A DNA stretch of 56,720 bases from Blastococcus sp. URHD0036 (GTDB taxonomy: Bacteria; Actinomycetota; Actinomycetes; Mycobacteriales; Geodermatophilaceae): assembly GCF_000701365.1 (NCBI RefSeq), contig NZ_JNIK01000007.1, positions 1 to 56,720 of the forward strand, in the 5' to 3' direction. This document shows, piece by piece, positions 8,262 to 16,959 of the stretch; position 1 is the stretch's first letter, and each line of letters opens with the position of its first letter. The translations under genes were made by a program, and so were the position numbers. Below the pieces are notes generated by a model, which had not been told where the DNA came from, made no database searches, and worked only from the letters and a program-made list of their open reading frames with translations.

Positions 8262-9689
8262 TCAGGCCAGGGCGGCCGCCTTGAGTGCCTGGGCGGCCTC
8301 CTGGCCGGCGATCCGCCCGAACGTCAGCGAACGCAACACCGAGGATCCCGACGGGTAGACGTTCCCGTGGAAGATTCCGGTGATCTCGCCTGCCGCGTGC
8401 AGCCCGTCGATGGGCCGGTCCGCGGTGTCCAGGACGTGCGTGGTGCCGTCGACCTTCAGCCCCCAGAACGTGAAGCAGATCTGCGCCCCGACCGGCCAGG
8501 CCTCGAACGGCGCCTGGGTGAGCGGCTGGGCCCAGTGCGACTTGGGCGGCGCGATGCCGACGGTGTGCTTGTTGTCCAAGGCGGTGGCGTCGTACGGGGC
8601 GTCAACCGAAGCAGCGTTGTACTCGTCGACCGTCTGCCGCAGGGCGGCAGCATCGAGGCCGAGCTTCTCCGCCAGTTCCTCGATCGAATCCGCCGTGATC
8701 GGGCCGACATCCGTGGCGTTCAGGAACTCGAAGTAGGGGTTGCCCGACCTGACCGAGGCATCGTTGATGGCGTAAGCCCTCCCGCCCCGCGCGAGGATCT
8801 CCTTGGCCACGAAGTCGAACTGCATGTCGAAGCTGGTGGCCGCCTCGTCCATGAAGCGCTTACCCTCCGGGTCCACCAGGATGCCCCAGAACCACGAGCT
8901 GACCAGGGGTTCGGTGACCTCCGACCTGGGGTCGACGGGCTCGAGGTGAGACCCGGAGAAGTCACCCGCCGTGGCAGCCCCGATCGCGACGGCGGCGTCG
9001 ATGCCGCGCCCCGTGTTCACTCGCGTACCCCGCGAGACGGTGTCCAGCGTCTCCCCGCCAGGGAAGCGCTGACCGAGCTTCTGGCGGTCACCCTCGAAGC
9101 CACCGCACGCGAGCACGACGGCGCGGGCGGCGAAGTGGCGTTCGGAGCCGTCCGCGGCCCGGGCATGGACACCCGTGACGGGACCGCCCGGCTCACGGTC
9201 GAGACCGACCAGGTCCATCTCGTAGAAGCACTGGGCACCCCGCGCCTGCACCAGCTCCGTGAAGACCTCGACGAAAGCCCGCCCGCCGCCCTGAAGGGCG
9301 TACCCGTGCCGGCTGAACATTCCCGGAAGGGCGGCGTTGCGGATCGTCAAAGTGCGCACGCCGTTCTGACGCAGCCAGTTCAGGGTGTCGACGCAGTTCT
9401 CGTAGAACGTGTCGACGTACCCGGCGTTCACCTCGTCGCCGGCCGTCTCCGTCACGATCTTGCCCCAAGCGGGGTCGAGCTGGCCGTCGTCGTCGAGCCG
9501 GAAGTTCGCCGACGTCCAGGCGGTCGAACCGCCGCGCTCCTCGAAGGGAGCCCGGTCCAGGACGGCGACGCGAGGCTGACCACCCTCAAAGCGCTCAAGG
9601 AACGATGCAGCGGCACTGAGGCCCGCAGCCCCATGACCCACCACCACGAGATCCCACGGGCCGGTCCACTCTTCGCCGCTTGCGGTCAA
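8262..9689 (-). CDS. FAD-dependent oxidoreductase, fumarate-reductase / tricarballylate-dehydrogenase (TcuA)-like
   Basis: The 475-residue flavoprotein begins with WDLVVVGHGAAGLSAA, the dinucleotide-binding GxGxxG, followed by ERGGSTAWTS, the motif after the second strand typical of tricarballylate dehydrogenase and ketosteroid dehydrogenase relatives. The C-terminus GLHAAGEITGIFHG and YPSGSSVLRSLTFGRIAG closes the FAD site. A TTG at 9689 is chosen as start because AAGGAG lies 7 bases upstream; longer versions from ATG 9758 or ATG 9716 would run through the operator region and lack a ribosome site. It is divergent from an aldehyde dehydrogenase-SDR pair with a TetR-like operator between them. 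It probably introduces or reduces a double bond beside a carboxylate or ketone. Confidence 0.85.
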   Translation of the reverse strand: MTASGEEWTGPWDLVVVGHGAAGLSAAASFLERFEGGQPRVAVLDRAPFEERGGSTAWTSANFRLDDDGQLDPAWGKIVTETAGDEVNAGYVDTFYENCVDTLNWLRQNGVRTLTIRNAALPGMFSRHGYALQGGGRAFVEVFTELVQARGAQCFYEMDLVGLDREPGGPVTGVHARAADGSERHFAARAVVLACGGFEGDRQKLGQRFPGGETLDTVSRGTRVNTGRGIDAAVAIGAATAGDFSGSHLEPVDPRSEVTEPLVSSWFWGILVDPEGKRFMDEAATSFDMQFDFVAKEILARGGRAYAINDASVRSGNPYFEFLNATDVGPITADSIEELAEKLGLDAAALRQTVDEYNAASVDAPYDATALDNKHTVGIAPPKSHWAQPLTQAPFEAWPVGAQICFTFWGLKVDGTTHVLDTADRPIDGLHAAGEITGIFHGNVYPSGSSVLRSLTFGRIAGQEAAQALKAAALA

Positions 9690-9770
9690 GTTGACACTCC
9701 TTGCTACGGCCGGCATCTGAGCGGCCGGCGACTGTTGGAACACTGTGACTGGGGTCATGGTAGAACACTC

Positions 9771-9788
9771 GTTAACCGGCTAGTCAAC
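9771..9788. promoter_or_regulatory. candidate TetR-type operator between flavin dehydrogenase and aldehyde dehydrogenase
   Basis: GTTAAC-CGGCTA-GTCAAC forms an inverted repeat with arms GTTRAC separated by 6 bases. This is the same arm sequence and spacing as the centre of the 28-bp palindrome at 16799-16826. It lies in the 186-base divergent gap. Two direct GAACACT repeats (9738-9744 and 9763-9769) sit just to its left. Confidence 0.45.
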
Positions 9789-9875
9789 AGCGCTGCGCAT
9801 TCATTCCGGCCGCATCTCAGAGCAGCCGAGCCAGCCGACCGACCCGCAGCCGCACCGGCCGAGAGGGGCATGAGG

Positions 9876-11381
9876 ATGCAGGACGAGCAGCTCACCGACG
9901 GAGCCACGACGGCACGCTTTCCCGACTTCCCGGCGGACGCCGAGTACGGGCTGCTGATCAATGGTCAGTCGGTGCCGGCCATGGACGGCAGCACGTTCGC
10001 CTGCGTGGATCCCTTCGAGGACCGCGAGTGGGGCGTGGTCGCCTCCGGATCCGCCGCCGACGTCGACCTGGCCGTCTCCAGCGCCCGCGCGGCATTCGAA
10101 CGCTGGCGGTCGGTCAGCCCGGGCAACAGGGCGCGCATCCTGCTTCGGTGGGCCGCGCTCATCGAGCAGCACGCAGAAGAACTCGCGCGACTGCAAGTGC
10201 ACGAGAACGGCAAGACGATCACAGAGATGCAGGGCGCCAGTCTGGGCACCGCGGCTGCGGCGTCCTTCTACGCGAGCCTGGCCGCAAACATGCATGGGGA
10301 GACCTTCGAGTCCCCCCTCCCCCGGCACCGCGCCTGGACCGTGCGCGAGCCCATCGGCGTTGTCGGTGCCATCACCCCGTGGAACAACCCTCTGGTCCTG
10401 CTGTCGTGGAAGCTCTTTCCGGCCCTGGCGGCGGGCAACACCATCGTGATCAAGCCGAGCGAGGTGACACCGCTCTCGACCCTGCGTCTGGCCCAGCTCG
10501 GCCTGGAGGCGGGTCTCCCCGACGGAGTCGTCAACGTGGTCATGGGGGCGGGGGCTGCGGGTAAGGCACTGGCCGAGCACCCCGATGTGGACAAGCTGGC
10601 CTTCACCGGCTCCACGGCCACCGGTCGGGCGATCGCCCTGGCGGGCGCGGCACGTTTCGCCCACGTCACCCTGGAACTGGGCGGCAAGGGCCCGCACATC
10701 GTGTTCCCCGACGCAAACCTGGACCGGGCCGTCGAAGGTCTGGTGACCGGACTCACCGCCGGAACGGGACAGGCGTGCAATGCGGGCAGCCGGGTGCTCG
10801 TCCACGCCGACATCCATGACGAGGTGATCGAGCGGGTTGGACGCCGCCTGAGCGAGTTGCGTGTGGGGGATCCGCTGGATCCGGAGACGGAGATCGGTCC
10901 GCTGGCCTCGCGGCCGCAGCTGGCTAAGGTGACGAGCTACTTCGACATCTCCCGGGAGGAAGGCCACCGACTGGTGACCGGGGGGCAGCGAGCCTCCGGA
11001 GATGCAGCCCTCGAACGAGGTCTGTTCGTCGAACCGACCCTGTACGCCGGTGTCGACAACCGCTCTCGCCTGGCCCAGGAGGAGATCTTCGGTCCGGTCG
11101 GGGCGGCGATGAGCTTCACGACTGATGAGGAAGCGGTCCGCCTGGCGAACGACATCCCCTACGGCCTGACCGCAGGTTTCTGGACCAAGGACGTCGACCG
11201 GGTGCACCGCCTCTCCGGACAGCTCCGCGCAGGCACCGTCTGGGTGAACACCTGGCGCGTGGGGGGGCTGCAGCTGCCCTTCGGCGGCATGAAGGCCAGT
11301 GGCGTCGGCCGGGAGATGGGCCTGAATGCGCTGGACGCCTACACCGAGACGAAGTCGGTCTGGCTGGGTCTGGACTCATGA
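9876..11381 (+). CDS. NAD(P)-dependent aldehyde dehydrogenase
   Basis: The 501-residue aldehyde dehydrogenase carries the oxyanion asparagine in ITPWNNPL, cofactor motif FTGSTATGRAI, the general-base glutamate in TLELGGKGPH and the nucleophilic cysteine in GTGQACNAGSR near residue 305. The C-terminal EEIFGPV and PFGGMKASGVGRE are present. It oxidises an aldehyde to the acid. ATG 9876 is preferred because GAGAGGGG is placed 8-9 bases upstream; ATG 9870 is possible. The SDR follows 118 bases downstream and may supply the aldehyde from an alcohol. A TetR-like operator precedes it. Substrate unknown. Confidence 0.93.
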   Translation: MQDEQLTDGATTARFPDFPADAEYGLLINGQSVPAMDGSTFACVDPFEDREWGVVASGSAADVDLAVSSARAAFERWRSVSPGNRARILLRWAALIEQHAEELARLQVHENGKTITEMQGASLGTAAAASFYASLAANMHGETFESPLPRHRAWTVREPIGVVGAITPWNNPLVLLSWKLFPALAAGNTIVIKPSEVTPLSTLRLAQLGLEAGLPDGVVNVVMGAGAAGKALAEHPDVDKLAFTGSTATGRAIALAGAARFAHVTLELGGKGPHIVFPDANLDRAVEGLVTGLTAGTGQACNAGSRVLVHADIHDEVIERVGRRLSELRVGDPLDPETEIGPLASRPQLAKVTSYFDISREEGHRLVTGGQRASGDAALERGLFVEPTLYAGVDNRSRLAQEEIFGPVGAAMSFTTDEEAVRLANDIPYGLTAGFWTKDVDRVHRLSGQLRAGTVWVNTWRVGGLQLPFGGMKASGVGREMGLNALDAYTETKSVWLGLDS

Positions 11382-11499
11382 CCACGTCCGCACGGGCCGG
11401 CCACCGGCGGGGCGCGACCGGACAGGCTCCCCGGCTGTCCGCGCCTCGTTGCTTAGTCGCCTCTGCCTACCGCGCGACACCATCCACGAGGAGCGATCG

Positions 11500-12297
11500 A
11501 TGAGCACGCTGAACGGAACCCGCGTCGTCGTCACGGGCGGGGCGACCGGGGTAGGACGCGCTCTGGCGCGCCAGGCCGCCGCGCGGGGAGCTGAGGTGAT
11601 CGTGGCCGACCGGGACGACCCGGGCGAGACCGTCGCGATGATCACCGACGAGGGCGGCCGGGCTCGCGGGATCCAGGCCGACGTGCGCGACGAGGCCTCG
11701 CTCCGCGCCGCCGCCGAGGAGGTGGCAGGTGGGGACGGGATCATCGACATCGTCTGCGCCAATGCGGGCACCGGTGCGGGCGGGACCATCGACGAGCTCA
11801 CCGGCGACGGGCTGCGCGCCATCCTCGACACGAACGTCGTGGGAGCGCTCCTGACGGTCCAGGCCTTCCTGCCGGCGCTGCGCCGAGCGCGGGCCGCCGG
11901 CCGGCAGGTCCACGTGCTCATCACCGGCTCGGAGCACTCTCTGGGCGTTCCGCCCTACGTACCGCCGATGACGGCCTACACCACGTCGAAGCATGCGCTG
12001 CTCGGGCTGGCGGGAACCATCCGTCGTGATCTCCAGGGTGACGGGGTGGGCGTGTCGATCTTGTGCCCTGGATACGTGCGCACCGAGATGCTTCTCGCAT
12101 ACGCCGCGGCCCAGCCGGCGATCGCCGAGGTGCTCGACACATACGGCCAGGACGCGGAGCTCGTCGCCGCACGGGCGTTCGACGGTCTGGCCGCGGGAGC
12201 CTTCGTCATACCCACCAATCCCTCCAGCGTGGACTACGTCGTAGACCTCCACACGGAGATCGTCGACGCGATGAAGAAGATCCCGACCGAAGGCTGA
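11500..12297 (+). CDS. SDR family oxidoreductase
   Basis: The 265-residue classical SDR has TGGATGVGRALA near residue 12, ANAG in the sheet, a serine in TGSEHSLG and catalytic YTTSK. ATG 11500 has GAGGAG 6 bases upstream. The protein is a soluble NAD(P)-dependent alcohol or ketone oxidoreductase. It lies downstream of the aldehyde dehydrogenase on the same strand and is followed by a very strong terminator, so it ends that transcription unit. No subfamily-specific feature lets me name the substrate. Confidence 0.88.
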   Translation: MSTLNGTRVVVTGGATGVGRALARQAAARGAEVIVADRDDPGETVAMITDEGGRARGIQADVRDEASLRAAAEEVAGGDGIIDIVCANAGTGAGGTIDELTGDGLRAILDTNVVGALLTVQAFLPALRRARAAGRQVHVLITGSEHSLGVPPYVPPMTAYTTSKHALLGLAGTIRRDLQGDGVGVSILCPGYVRTEMLLAYAAAQPAIAEVLDTYGQDAELVAARAFDGLAAGAFVIPTNPSSVDYVVDLHTEIVDAMKKIPTEG

Positions 12298-12402
12298 TCA
12301 CCGACGACGGTGGGCTCCATGGTTCGACGGCGTGACCGTGCCGTTGCCGGAGCTCAGCCGGGTGTGCTGGAAGACGCGACGCGGTCAGCGGTCAGCGCCG
12401 CC

Positions 12403-12469
12403 GGCACGACGACGTCCGGGCCGAGGAGCGGTACCTGCACCGCTCCTTCGGCCCGGACGTCGTCGTGCC
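12403..12469. terminator. very long bidirectional hairpin terminator
   Basis: The arms 12403-12432 and 12439-12469 pair over about 30 bp with a single bulged base, around a 6-base loop. It lies exactly between the convergent SDR and P450 genes and could terminate transcription from either side. Confidence 0.75.
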
Positions 12470-12503
12470 TTCGTTCAGTGGCCGGCGGACCTGCCCGACG
12501 GGC

Positions 12504-13700
12504 TCACTGGCAGACGACTGGGAGTGCGAACAGCTGGTTGATGAACGTCGACCAGCCGCGGGTCGGCTCCCCGTTCGACGTGATCCGGATGTCGCGGGCC
12601 ACCAGGCGCTCGAGCAGGATCTGGACCTCCAGGCGCGCGAGGTGGGCACCGATGCAGAAGTGCGGGCCGCCGCCGCCGAAGGCCTGGTGCGGGTTCGGCC
12701 TACGGTCGATGTTGAACGTGTGCGGGTCCGTGAAGACCTCGGCGTCGCGGTTCGCCGACACGAACCACAACAGCACCATGTCGCCCTTCTTGATCGTCTT
12801 GCCGTGCATCTCGACGTCCCGGGTCGCGTGGCGCGCCATGTGCATGGCCGGGGTGACCTGGCGCAGGAACTCGTCCACCAGGGCGCGGCTACGCCCCTCG
12901 GTGATCGCAACCCGCGCCTGCTCCGCGATCTCAGGTTGCTCGAGCATCAGGCGAAAGCTCTGACTGATGAGGGTGTGCGTGGTCTCGAAGCCCGCGATCA
13001 GGAGTGCCATGAACATCTGCATGAACTGCGAGTCCGTGATCTTGACGCCGTCCCGCTCGAACGACGCCAGCTCACCGAGCATGTTGTCGCTCTGGACGTC
13101 ACGGTTCTTGGCCCGCAGCTCCATCGCGTACTGCATCACGGCCATCGTTGCCGCAGTCGCCCTCTCCGGACCGATGTCTTCGCGCTCCCGGCCGAAGATC
13201 TCGTCGGCCCACTGCACGACCCTCGTCCGATCCTCATCCGGAACGCCCATGACCGAGCAGATGACCTGGATCGGCAACTCGACCGCGATGAGCGGCACCA
13301 GGTCACACTCTCCTCGCCCCTCGAGCCCGTCCAGGATGATGTCGACCCGCTCGGTGATCCAGTCCGCGAACCGGGCCACCATCCGAGGCGTGAAGGCGGC
13401 ACCGGCCAGCTTCCGAACCTGCGCATGCTCGGGCGGGTCGTTGAACATGACGTTGTCGACCATCATCGCCGACTCTTCGTAGTTCGAGGGGTAGCAGATG
13501 CCCAGCGTGCTCGTGAACGTCTGCGTGTCACGGCTGGCAGCGGCGACGTCCGCAGCGCGGGTCAGCGACCAGAAGCCCCCCGTCGCGGTTCCGGAGGCCG
13601 TCGGCGTCCAGGACAGGGGCTCTTCGTTTCGGAGCCGCTCGAACTCCTCATGAGGAACCGCGTGGTGGAAGCTCTTCGGGTCAGACAGGTCGACAGCCAT
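12504..13700 (-). CDS. cytochrome P450
   Basis: The 398-residue bacterial P450 has I-helix LLIAGFETTHTL near residue 240, a normal ExxR in VDEFLRQVTP and the heme loop FGGGGPHFCIGAHLARLE with the cysteine ligand near residue 345. NDPPEHAQVRKL is the usual C-helix motif. The start ATG 13700 follows GAGGAG by about 11 bases. Overall character resembles CYP125/CYP142-like and terpene-type P450s of actinomycetes, but this is only an impression. No ferredoxin gene is adjacent. It is divergent from a TauD/TfdA dioxygenase, with a 313-base gap between them, so two different oxygenases share a control region. Confidence 0.92.
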   Translation of the reverse strand: MAVDLSDPKSFHHAVPHEEFERLRNEEPLSWTPTASGTATGGFWSLTRAADVAAASRDTQTFTSTLGICYPSNYEESAMMVDNVMFNDPPEHAQVRKLAGAAFTPRMVARFADWITERVDIILDGLEGRGECDLVPLIAVELPIQVICSVMGVPDEDRTRVVQWADEIFGREREDIGPERATAATMAVMQYAMELRAKNRDVQSDNMLGELASFERDGVKITDSQFMQMFMALLIAGFETTHTLISQSFRLMLEQPEIAEQARVAITEGRSRALVDEFLRQVTPAMHMARHATRDVEMHGKTIKKGDMVLLWFVSANRDAEVFTDPHTFNIDRRPNPHQAFGGGGPHFCIGAHLARLEVQILLERLVARDIRITSNGEPTRGWSTFINQLFALPVVCQ

Positions 13701-13860
13701 CGCGGTCCGTACTCCTCGGTCATCAGTTATCAAGCCGACGGAACTTCCCCGTCGCTCGCCTTCCGCGGACATGCATCCCTGGCACCCTGGCCATCGGACG
13801 CAAGGTCCGAACGCGGCGTCGCGGGTCGCCGAGATCACTCGCCCAATTGTCGGCTGAAAG

Positions 13861-13883
13861 GTATCCGAGAAGCAGGATCCTGC
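13861..13883. promoter_or_regulatory. weak GntR-like site and 12-bp palindrome in the P450/dioxygenase promoter region
   Basis: GTATCC (13861-13866) is followed by the perfect palindrome GCAGGATCCTGC (13872-13883). The pieces resemble the half-sites of the GTATCCAGGATAC operator but not its spacing. I see nothing else recognisable in 13701-14013. Confidence 0.25.
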
Positions 13884-14013
13884 CTAGTCGCCGGGCGACC
13901 CGCTGTCCGTGTTTCCTGAATACGGCATCCAGTTGCGTCCTGGGTATGGCGCGGGTTACGTTCCGGTTGTCCTGAGCAACAACGGCATCCTTCGCGCGAG
14001 AGGGTGGGGCGAC

Positions 14014-15057
14014 GTGGCTTCCAGAGCTGGGACGACCGTTGGCAGACCGGGTGTCGACCTCCCGGACGTCACCACATACCTGTACGGCGGCTCGTCGGGT
14101 CTCCCGCTGTTCATCGAGCCGGCCGGCGAGCGGGTCACCTCTCTGGAGGGCACCCTCGCGTGGTTCGGGGACCACCGCGAACAGCTGGACACCCTCGTGA
14201 CGGAGATCGGTGCGGTCGTCCTCCGCGGGTTCCCGATCGACACCACCCCAGCCTTCGGCGCGCTCGTCGAGGGGTACGACTCCGATGAACACGGTTACGT
14301 CGTCGGTGCGGCACCCCGGGCACAGGTCGAAGGCCGTGTGTTCGAGGCGACGAAGGCGCCCGCGCCGCTGCGCATCGGGCTCCACCAGGAGATGGCCTAC
14401 CTCCCGCACTTCCCTGCCAAGCTGGCCTTCTACTGCCTGCGGCCCTCCGAGACCGGCGGCGAGACGATCATCGGGGACATGCGCCGGTTCACCGACCTGG
14501 TGCCTCCCCGCTTCCGTGACGCCGTGAAGGAGCGGGGAGTCCAGTACCGGCGCAACTTCCGCTCCCCCGACTGGAGCAGCGGCGACGCCAACCTCGACCT
14601 GATGCACAAGCCGTGGCCGGATGCGTTCGGCACCGCGGATCCTCGCGCGGCCGAGGCCGCCTGCCTGAACATGGGCCTCCAGTACGAGTGGGTCGACGGC
14701 AGCCTGACGGTGCTCTACAACGCCCCCGGCTTCCTCGAGCACCCGGTCACGGGTCAGGAGGTCTGGTTCAACCAGATCGCCACGATGTCGAACTCCGTGG
14801 AGTACAACGGGGCGGAGCGCCTGGCGCTGACCCAGCGCCTCTACGGCGATCGCCCCTGGCCGCTCGACACCCGCTTCGGCGACGGCGCACCCATCCCGCC
14901 CAGCGATGTCTCCTCGCTCTACCCAGCCCTCGACGAGGTGACGGTGGCCTTCCCGTGGCAGCACGGCGACGTGATGCTCCTCGACAACCTCAACACCGCC
15001 CACGGACGCAACCCCTTCACCGGTGAGCGCGACGTCCAGGTGTCCCTTCTCTACTGA
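14014..15057 (+). CDS. TauD/TfdA-family non-heme iron, 2-oxoglutarate-dependent dioxygenase
   Basis: The 347-residue protein fits the TauD/TfdA (clavaminate-synthase-like) fold: GAVVLRGFPID near residue 70, then GLHQEMAYLP supplying the HxE iron ligands near residue 130, and distal LDNLNTAHGRNPFTGERDVQVSL with the third histidine and the 2-oxoglutarate-binding arginine. GTG 14014 is preferred because GAGAGGG lies 9 bases upstream; an upstream extension has no family features. The family uses Fe(II) and 2-oxoglutarate to hydroxylate small acids or amino-acid-like molecules; the HxE variant and length recall SyrP-like members. A class II aldolase gene starts 12 bases after the stop. Confidence 0.85.
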   Translation: MASRAGTTVGRPGVDLPDVTTYLYGGSSGLPLFIEPAGERVTSLEGTLAWFGDHREQLDTLVTEIGAVVLRGFPIDTTPAFGALVEGYDSDEHGYVVGAAPRAQVEGRVFEATKAPAPLRIGLHQEMAYLPHFPAKLAFYCLRPSETGGETIIGDMRRFTDLVPPRFRDAVKERGVQYRRNFRSPDWSSGDANLDLMHKPWPDAFGTADPRAAEAACLNMGLQYEWVDGSLTVLYNAPGFLEHPVTGQEVWFNQIATMSNSVEYNGAERLALTQRLYGDRPWPLDTRFGDGAPIPPSDVSSLYPALDEVTVAFPWQHGDVMLLDNLNTAHGRNPFTGERDVQVSLLY

Positions 15058-15069
15058 GAGGTCCTCCCG

Positions 15070-15834
15070 ATGACCACCCTCATGGACCGCCCCGCCACCA
15101 TCTCGGCGGAGGAGTGGGCAGTCCGCCGCGACCTGGCTGCCTGCTATCGCCTCGTCGCCCTATATGGGTGGGACGACCTGGTGGCCAACCACATCACGGC
15201 CACCGTTCCCGGCGAGCCGGGCACCTTCCTCATCAACCCTTACGGGTTGATGTTCGACGAGGTGACCGCGTCGAACCTCATCAAGATCGACAGCGACGGT
15301 AACGCCCTGAGCAAGAGCGATTGCCCGGTGAACCAGACGGGCTTCGTCATCCACGGAGCCATCCACGGAGCCCGGGAGGACGTCGCCTGCGTCATCCACC
15401 TGCACACCCGCAACGGTGTGGCGATGTCCATGCTCGAGGAGCGGGTCGAGCCGCTGAACCAGACGGCGATGCTGATCGCCGACCGGATCGGCTATCACGA
15501 GTACGAGGGCATCGCGCTGGACATGGCGGAGCGCGAGACCCTCCTCCGGGATCTCGGCGACAACGACATCATGTTCCTCCGCAACCACGGCACCCTGGTG
15601 GCGGGACGCAGCATCGCGGATGCCTTCCTCCGCTTCTACTACCTGGAGTGGGCGTGTGACGTCCAGCTGCGCGCGAAAGGCGGTGGACGGACGGTCCATC
15701 CAGCCGACCCGGACGCCGTGGCACGGGTGTCCGCGCACATGAGCCGGGAGAGGGCCGAGCAGCAGGCAAGCGGCGTTGTGTGGCCGGCGCTCCTGCGCAA
15801 GCTGGCGCGGGAGAACCCCGGCTACGACTGCTGA
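15070..15834 (+). CDS. class II aldolase/adducin family protein
   Basis: The 254-residue protein has the class II aldolase/adducin zinc motif: VIHLHTRNG with HxH near residue 110 and a third histidine in FLRNHGTLVAG near residue 175, after NHITATVPGEPGTFLINPYG. Known members are fuculose-phosphate aldolase-like lyases and decarboxylases; many catabolic relatives remain uncharacterised. GAGAGG lies just upstream of ATG 15070 and the gene follows the dioxygenase by 12 bases, so the two are coupled. A plausible role is retro-aldol cleavage or decarboxylation of the hydroxylated product, but this is inference. Confidence 0.85.
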   Translation: MTTLMDRPATISAEEWAVRRDLAACYRLVALYGWDDLVANHITATVPGEPGTFLINPYGLMFDEVTASNLIKIDSDGNALSKSDCPVNQTGFVIHGAIHGAREDVACVIHLHTRNGVAMSMLEERVEPLNQTAMLIADRIGYHEYEGIALDMAERETLLRDLGDNDIMFLRNHGTLVAGRSIADAFLRFYYLEWACDVQLRAKGGGRTVHPADPDAVARVSAHMSRERAEQQASGVVWPALLRKLARENPGYDC

Positions 15835-15928
15835 CACGGCCCCTGCCTCCTTCCCCGTCGACCCCGAGCTGCTCCGAGCCGAGATTCGTGGCCCGCGGCG
15901 GCTGAGGGACAACCGGGGTTCTTGATCC

Positions 15929-15941
15929 GTTGTCAGGATAC
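15929..15941 (+). promoter_or_regulatory. candidate GntR operator before the solute-binding-protein remnant
   Basis: GTTGTCAGGATAC matches the 13-base palindrome at 10 positions, including a complete CAGGATAC half. It ends 6 bases before the ATG of the signal-peptide remnant at 15948. An intact paralogue of that gene has the same type of site upstream. Confidence 0.4.
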
Positions 15942-15947
15942 GAATTC

Positions 15948-16401
15948 ATGCTGGGTGCTCGGCGGTTTCGAGCTTTGAGCGTTGCGGTCGTGACCGGTGT
16001 GGTGCTCTCGGCGTGTGGGGGTCACATCCAGTGATGACTTCGACGCCGGCGGAGGGACGCTGGACACCTCGGCGTCGATGTCGTTGGGCGTGCTCTCCAC
16101 TCCCACATCCTTCGACCCGGCGCTGAGCCGCGTCCCGTACGTGAGCGATGCGCAGTTCCTGTCACCGGTCTACGACCAGCTGCGCGTGCTGGACGAGGAC
16201 CTGCAGATTGCTCCCCTCCCGGCCTCCGCCTGGGAGATGAGCGAGGACGGCATGGCCCTGACGTTGACGCTGCGCACGGACGTAACGTTCCAGGACGGCA
16301 GTGCGTTCGACCAGGTGACCGCCGACTGCGCCACCGACTGGATCGACCGCCACCGGATCGAGCGACCGACGACCGGCCCCGACCTGACGCTCGGCTCCTG
16401 A
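15948..16401 (+). pseudogene. remnant of a family 5 solute-binding lipoprotein gene
   Basis: ATG 15948 opens a lipoprotein signal peptide ending VVLSACGG. The frame then closes at a TGA after HIQ. The mature domain continues in the +1 frame: TPTSFDPALSRVPYVSD, FLSPVYDQLRVLDEDLQI and VTFQDGSAFD match the intact binding protein at 23761-25338 segment by segment. Similarity stops about residue 110, and the rest of the roughly 525-residue gene is gone. So there is a frameshift at about 16020 and a 3' deletion. The intact relative binds peptides or other small organic solutes for an ABC importer. Confidence 0.8.
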
Positions 16402-16639
16402 GCGACCGTGTGATCTGGCGCACTTCAGGTGCGAAACCGACCCCCGGCGAGCTGGTCATCGTGCTCAAGGAGGAGATACCGGTGGACGGCCAGACACTGG
16501 GCCGCGGCCGCAGGCCTACACCGACGCGCACACCGTCTACGGAGCCGAGGTGGCAGGCCGGGGCGGCTGCGAGTTCCTCCTCGTCCGTAGGGCGTACGCC
16601 AGGACGACGCTCGTCGAGCACGGCGGGCCGGTCCGATGA
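16402..16639 (+). pseudogene. unrecognised gene debris, possibly cupin-like
   Basis: Two short stretches with coding character lie in different frames: ELVIVLKEEIPVDGQTLG, then AYTDAHTVYGAEVAGRGG and CEFLLVRRAYARTT up to a TGA at 16639. Joined across a frameshift they look like the end of a small beta-rich protein; a cupin is my best guess and a weak one. The following bases to 16798 show no coding signal. The block lies between the binding-protein remnant and the palindrome at 16799. Confidence 0.3.
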
Positions 16640-16798
16640 GCGGCGCGACTGCCCTGCCGACACGTCCGGTCCCGATGCGTTCCCCCGCGATGGCCGGTGG
16701 GCACCGGATCGGCCGGGAACGCCAGCGAGTAGGCCGCCGGAGCCCGCCGACGGAAACGGTCGAGGCCGATGGACCGAGTGACCCCCGTCATGCTATGA

Positions 16799-16826
16799 AC
16801 TGTGTTGACCAATTGGTCAACACAGT
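16799..16826. promoter_or_regulatory. 28-bp perfect palindrome, probable TetR-type operator
   Basis: The left half ACTGTGTTGACCAA is followed at once by its exact reverse complement. The core is GTTGAC-CAATTG-GTCAAC (16804-16821), the same arms and spacing as at 9771-9788. It lies 133 bases before the six-gene dienelactone hydrolase/CoA transferase operon, beside a TATGAA sequence at 16794-16799 that could be a -10 element. AT-rich perfect symmetry in very GC-rich DNA strongly suggests a dimeric regulator site. Confidence 0.7.
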
Positions 16827-16959
16827 GCCGGAGCCTGCTCGCGCTCCCGTTTCGACCTGAACGCTCCCTCCGGGGCGGGCATCGACCCCGACCGCCCGTC
16901 CGGGGGCGCTAGGCCGGCCCCCGCGGAGCGCACGCCGCAGCGCGAGAAAGAGAGTCCTC

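Noticed and set aside
8367-9869. Long upstream extension of the aldehyde dehydrogenase frame
   Set aside because: It lies antisense to the flavin dehydrogenase and has no aldehyde dehydrogenase similarity; ATG 9876 or 9870 gives the normal N-terminus.
15997-16401. Treating this frame as a complete 134-residue gene
   Set aside because: It is the mature part of a binding protein out of frame with its own signal peptide, and lacks three quarters of the domain.
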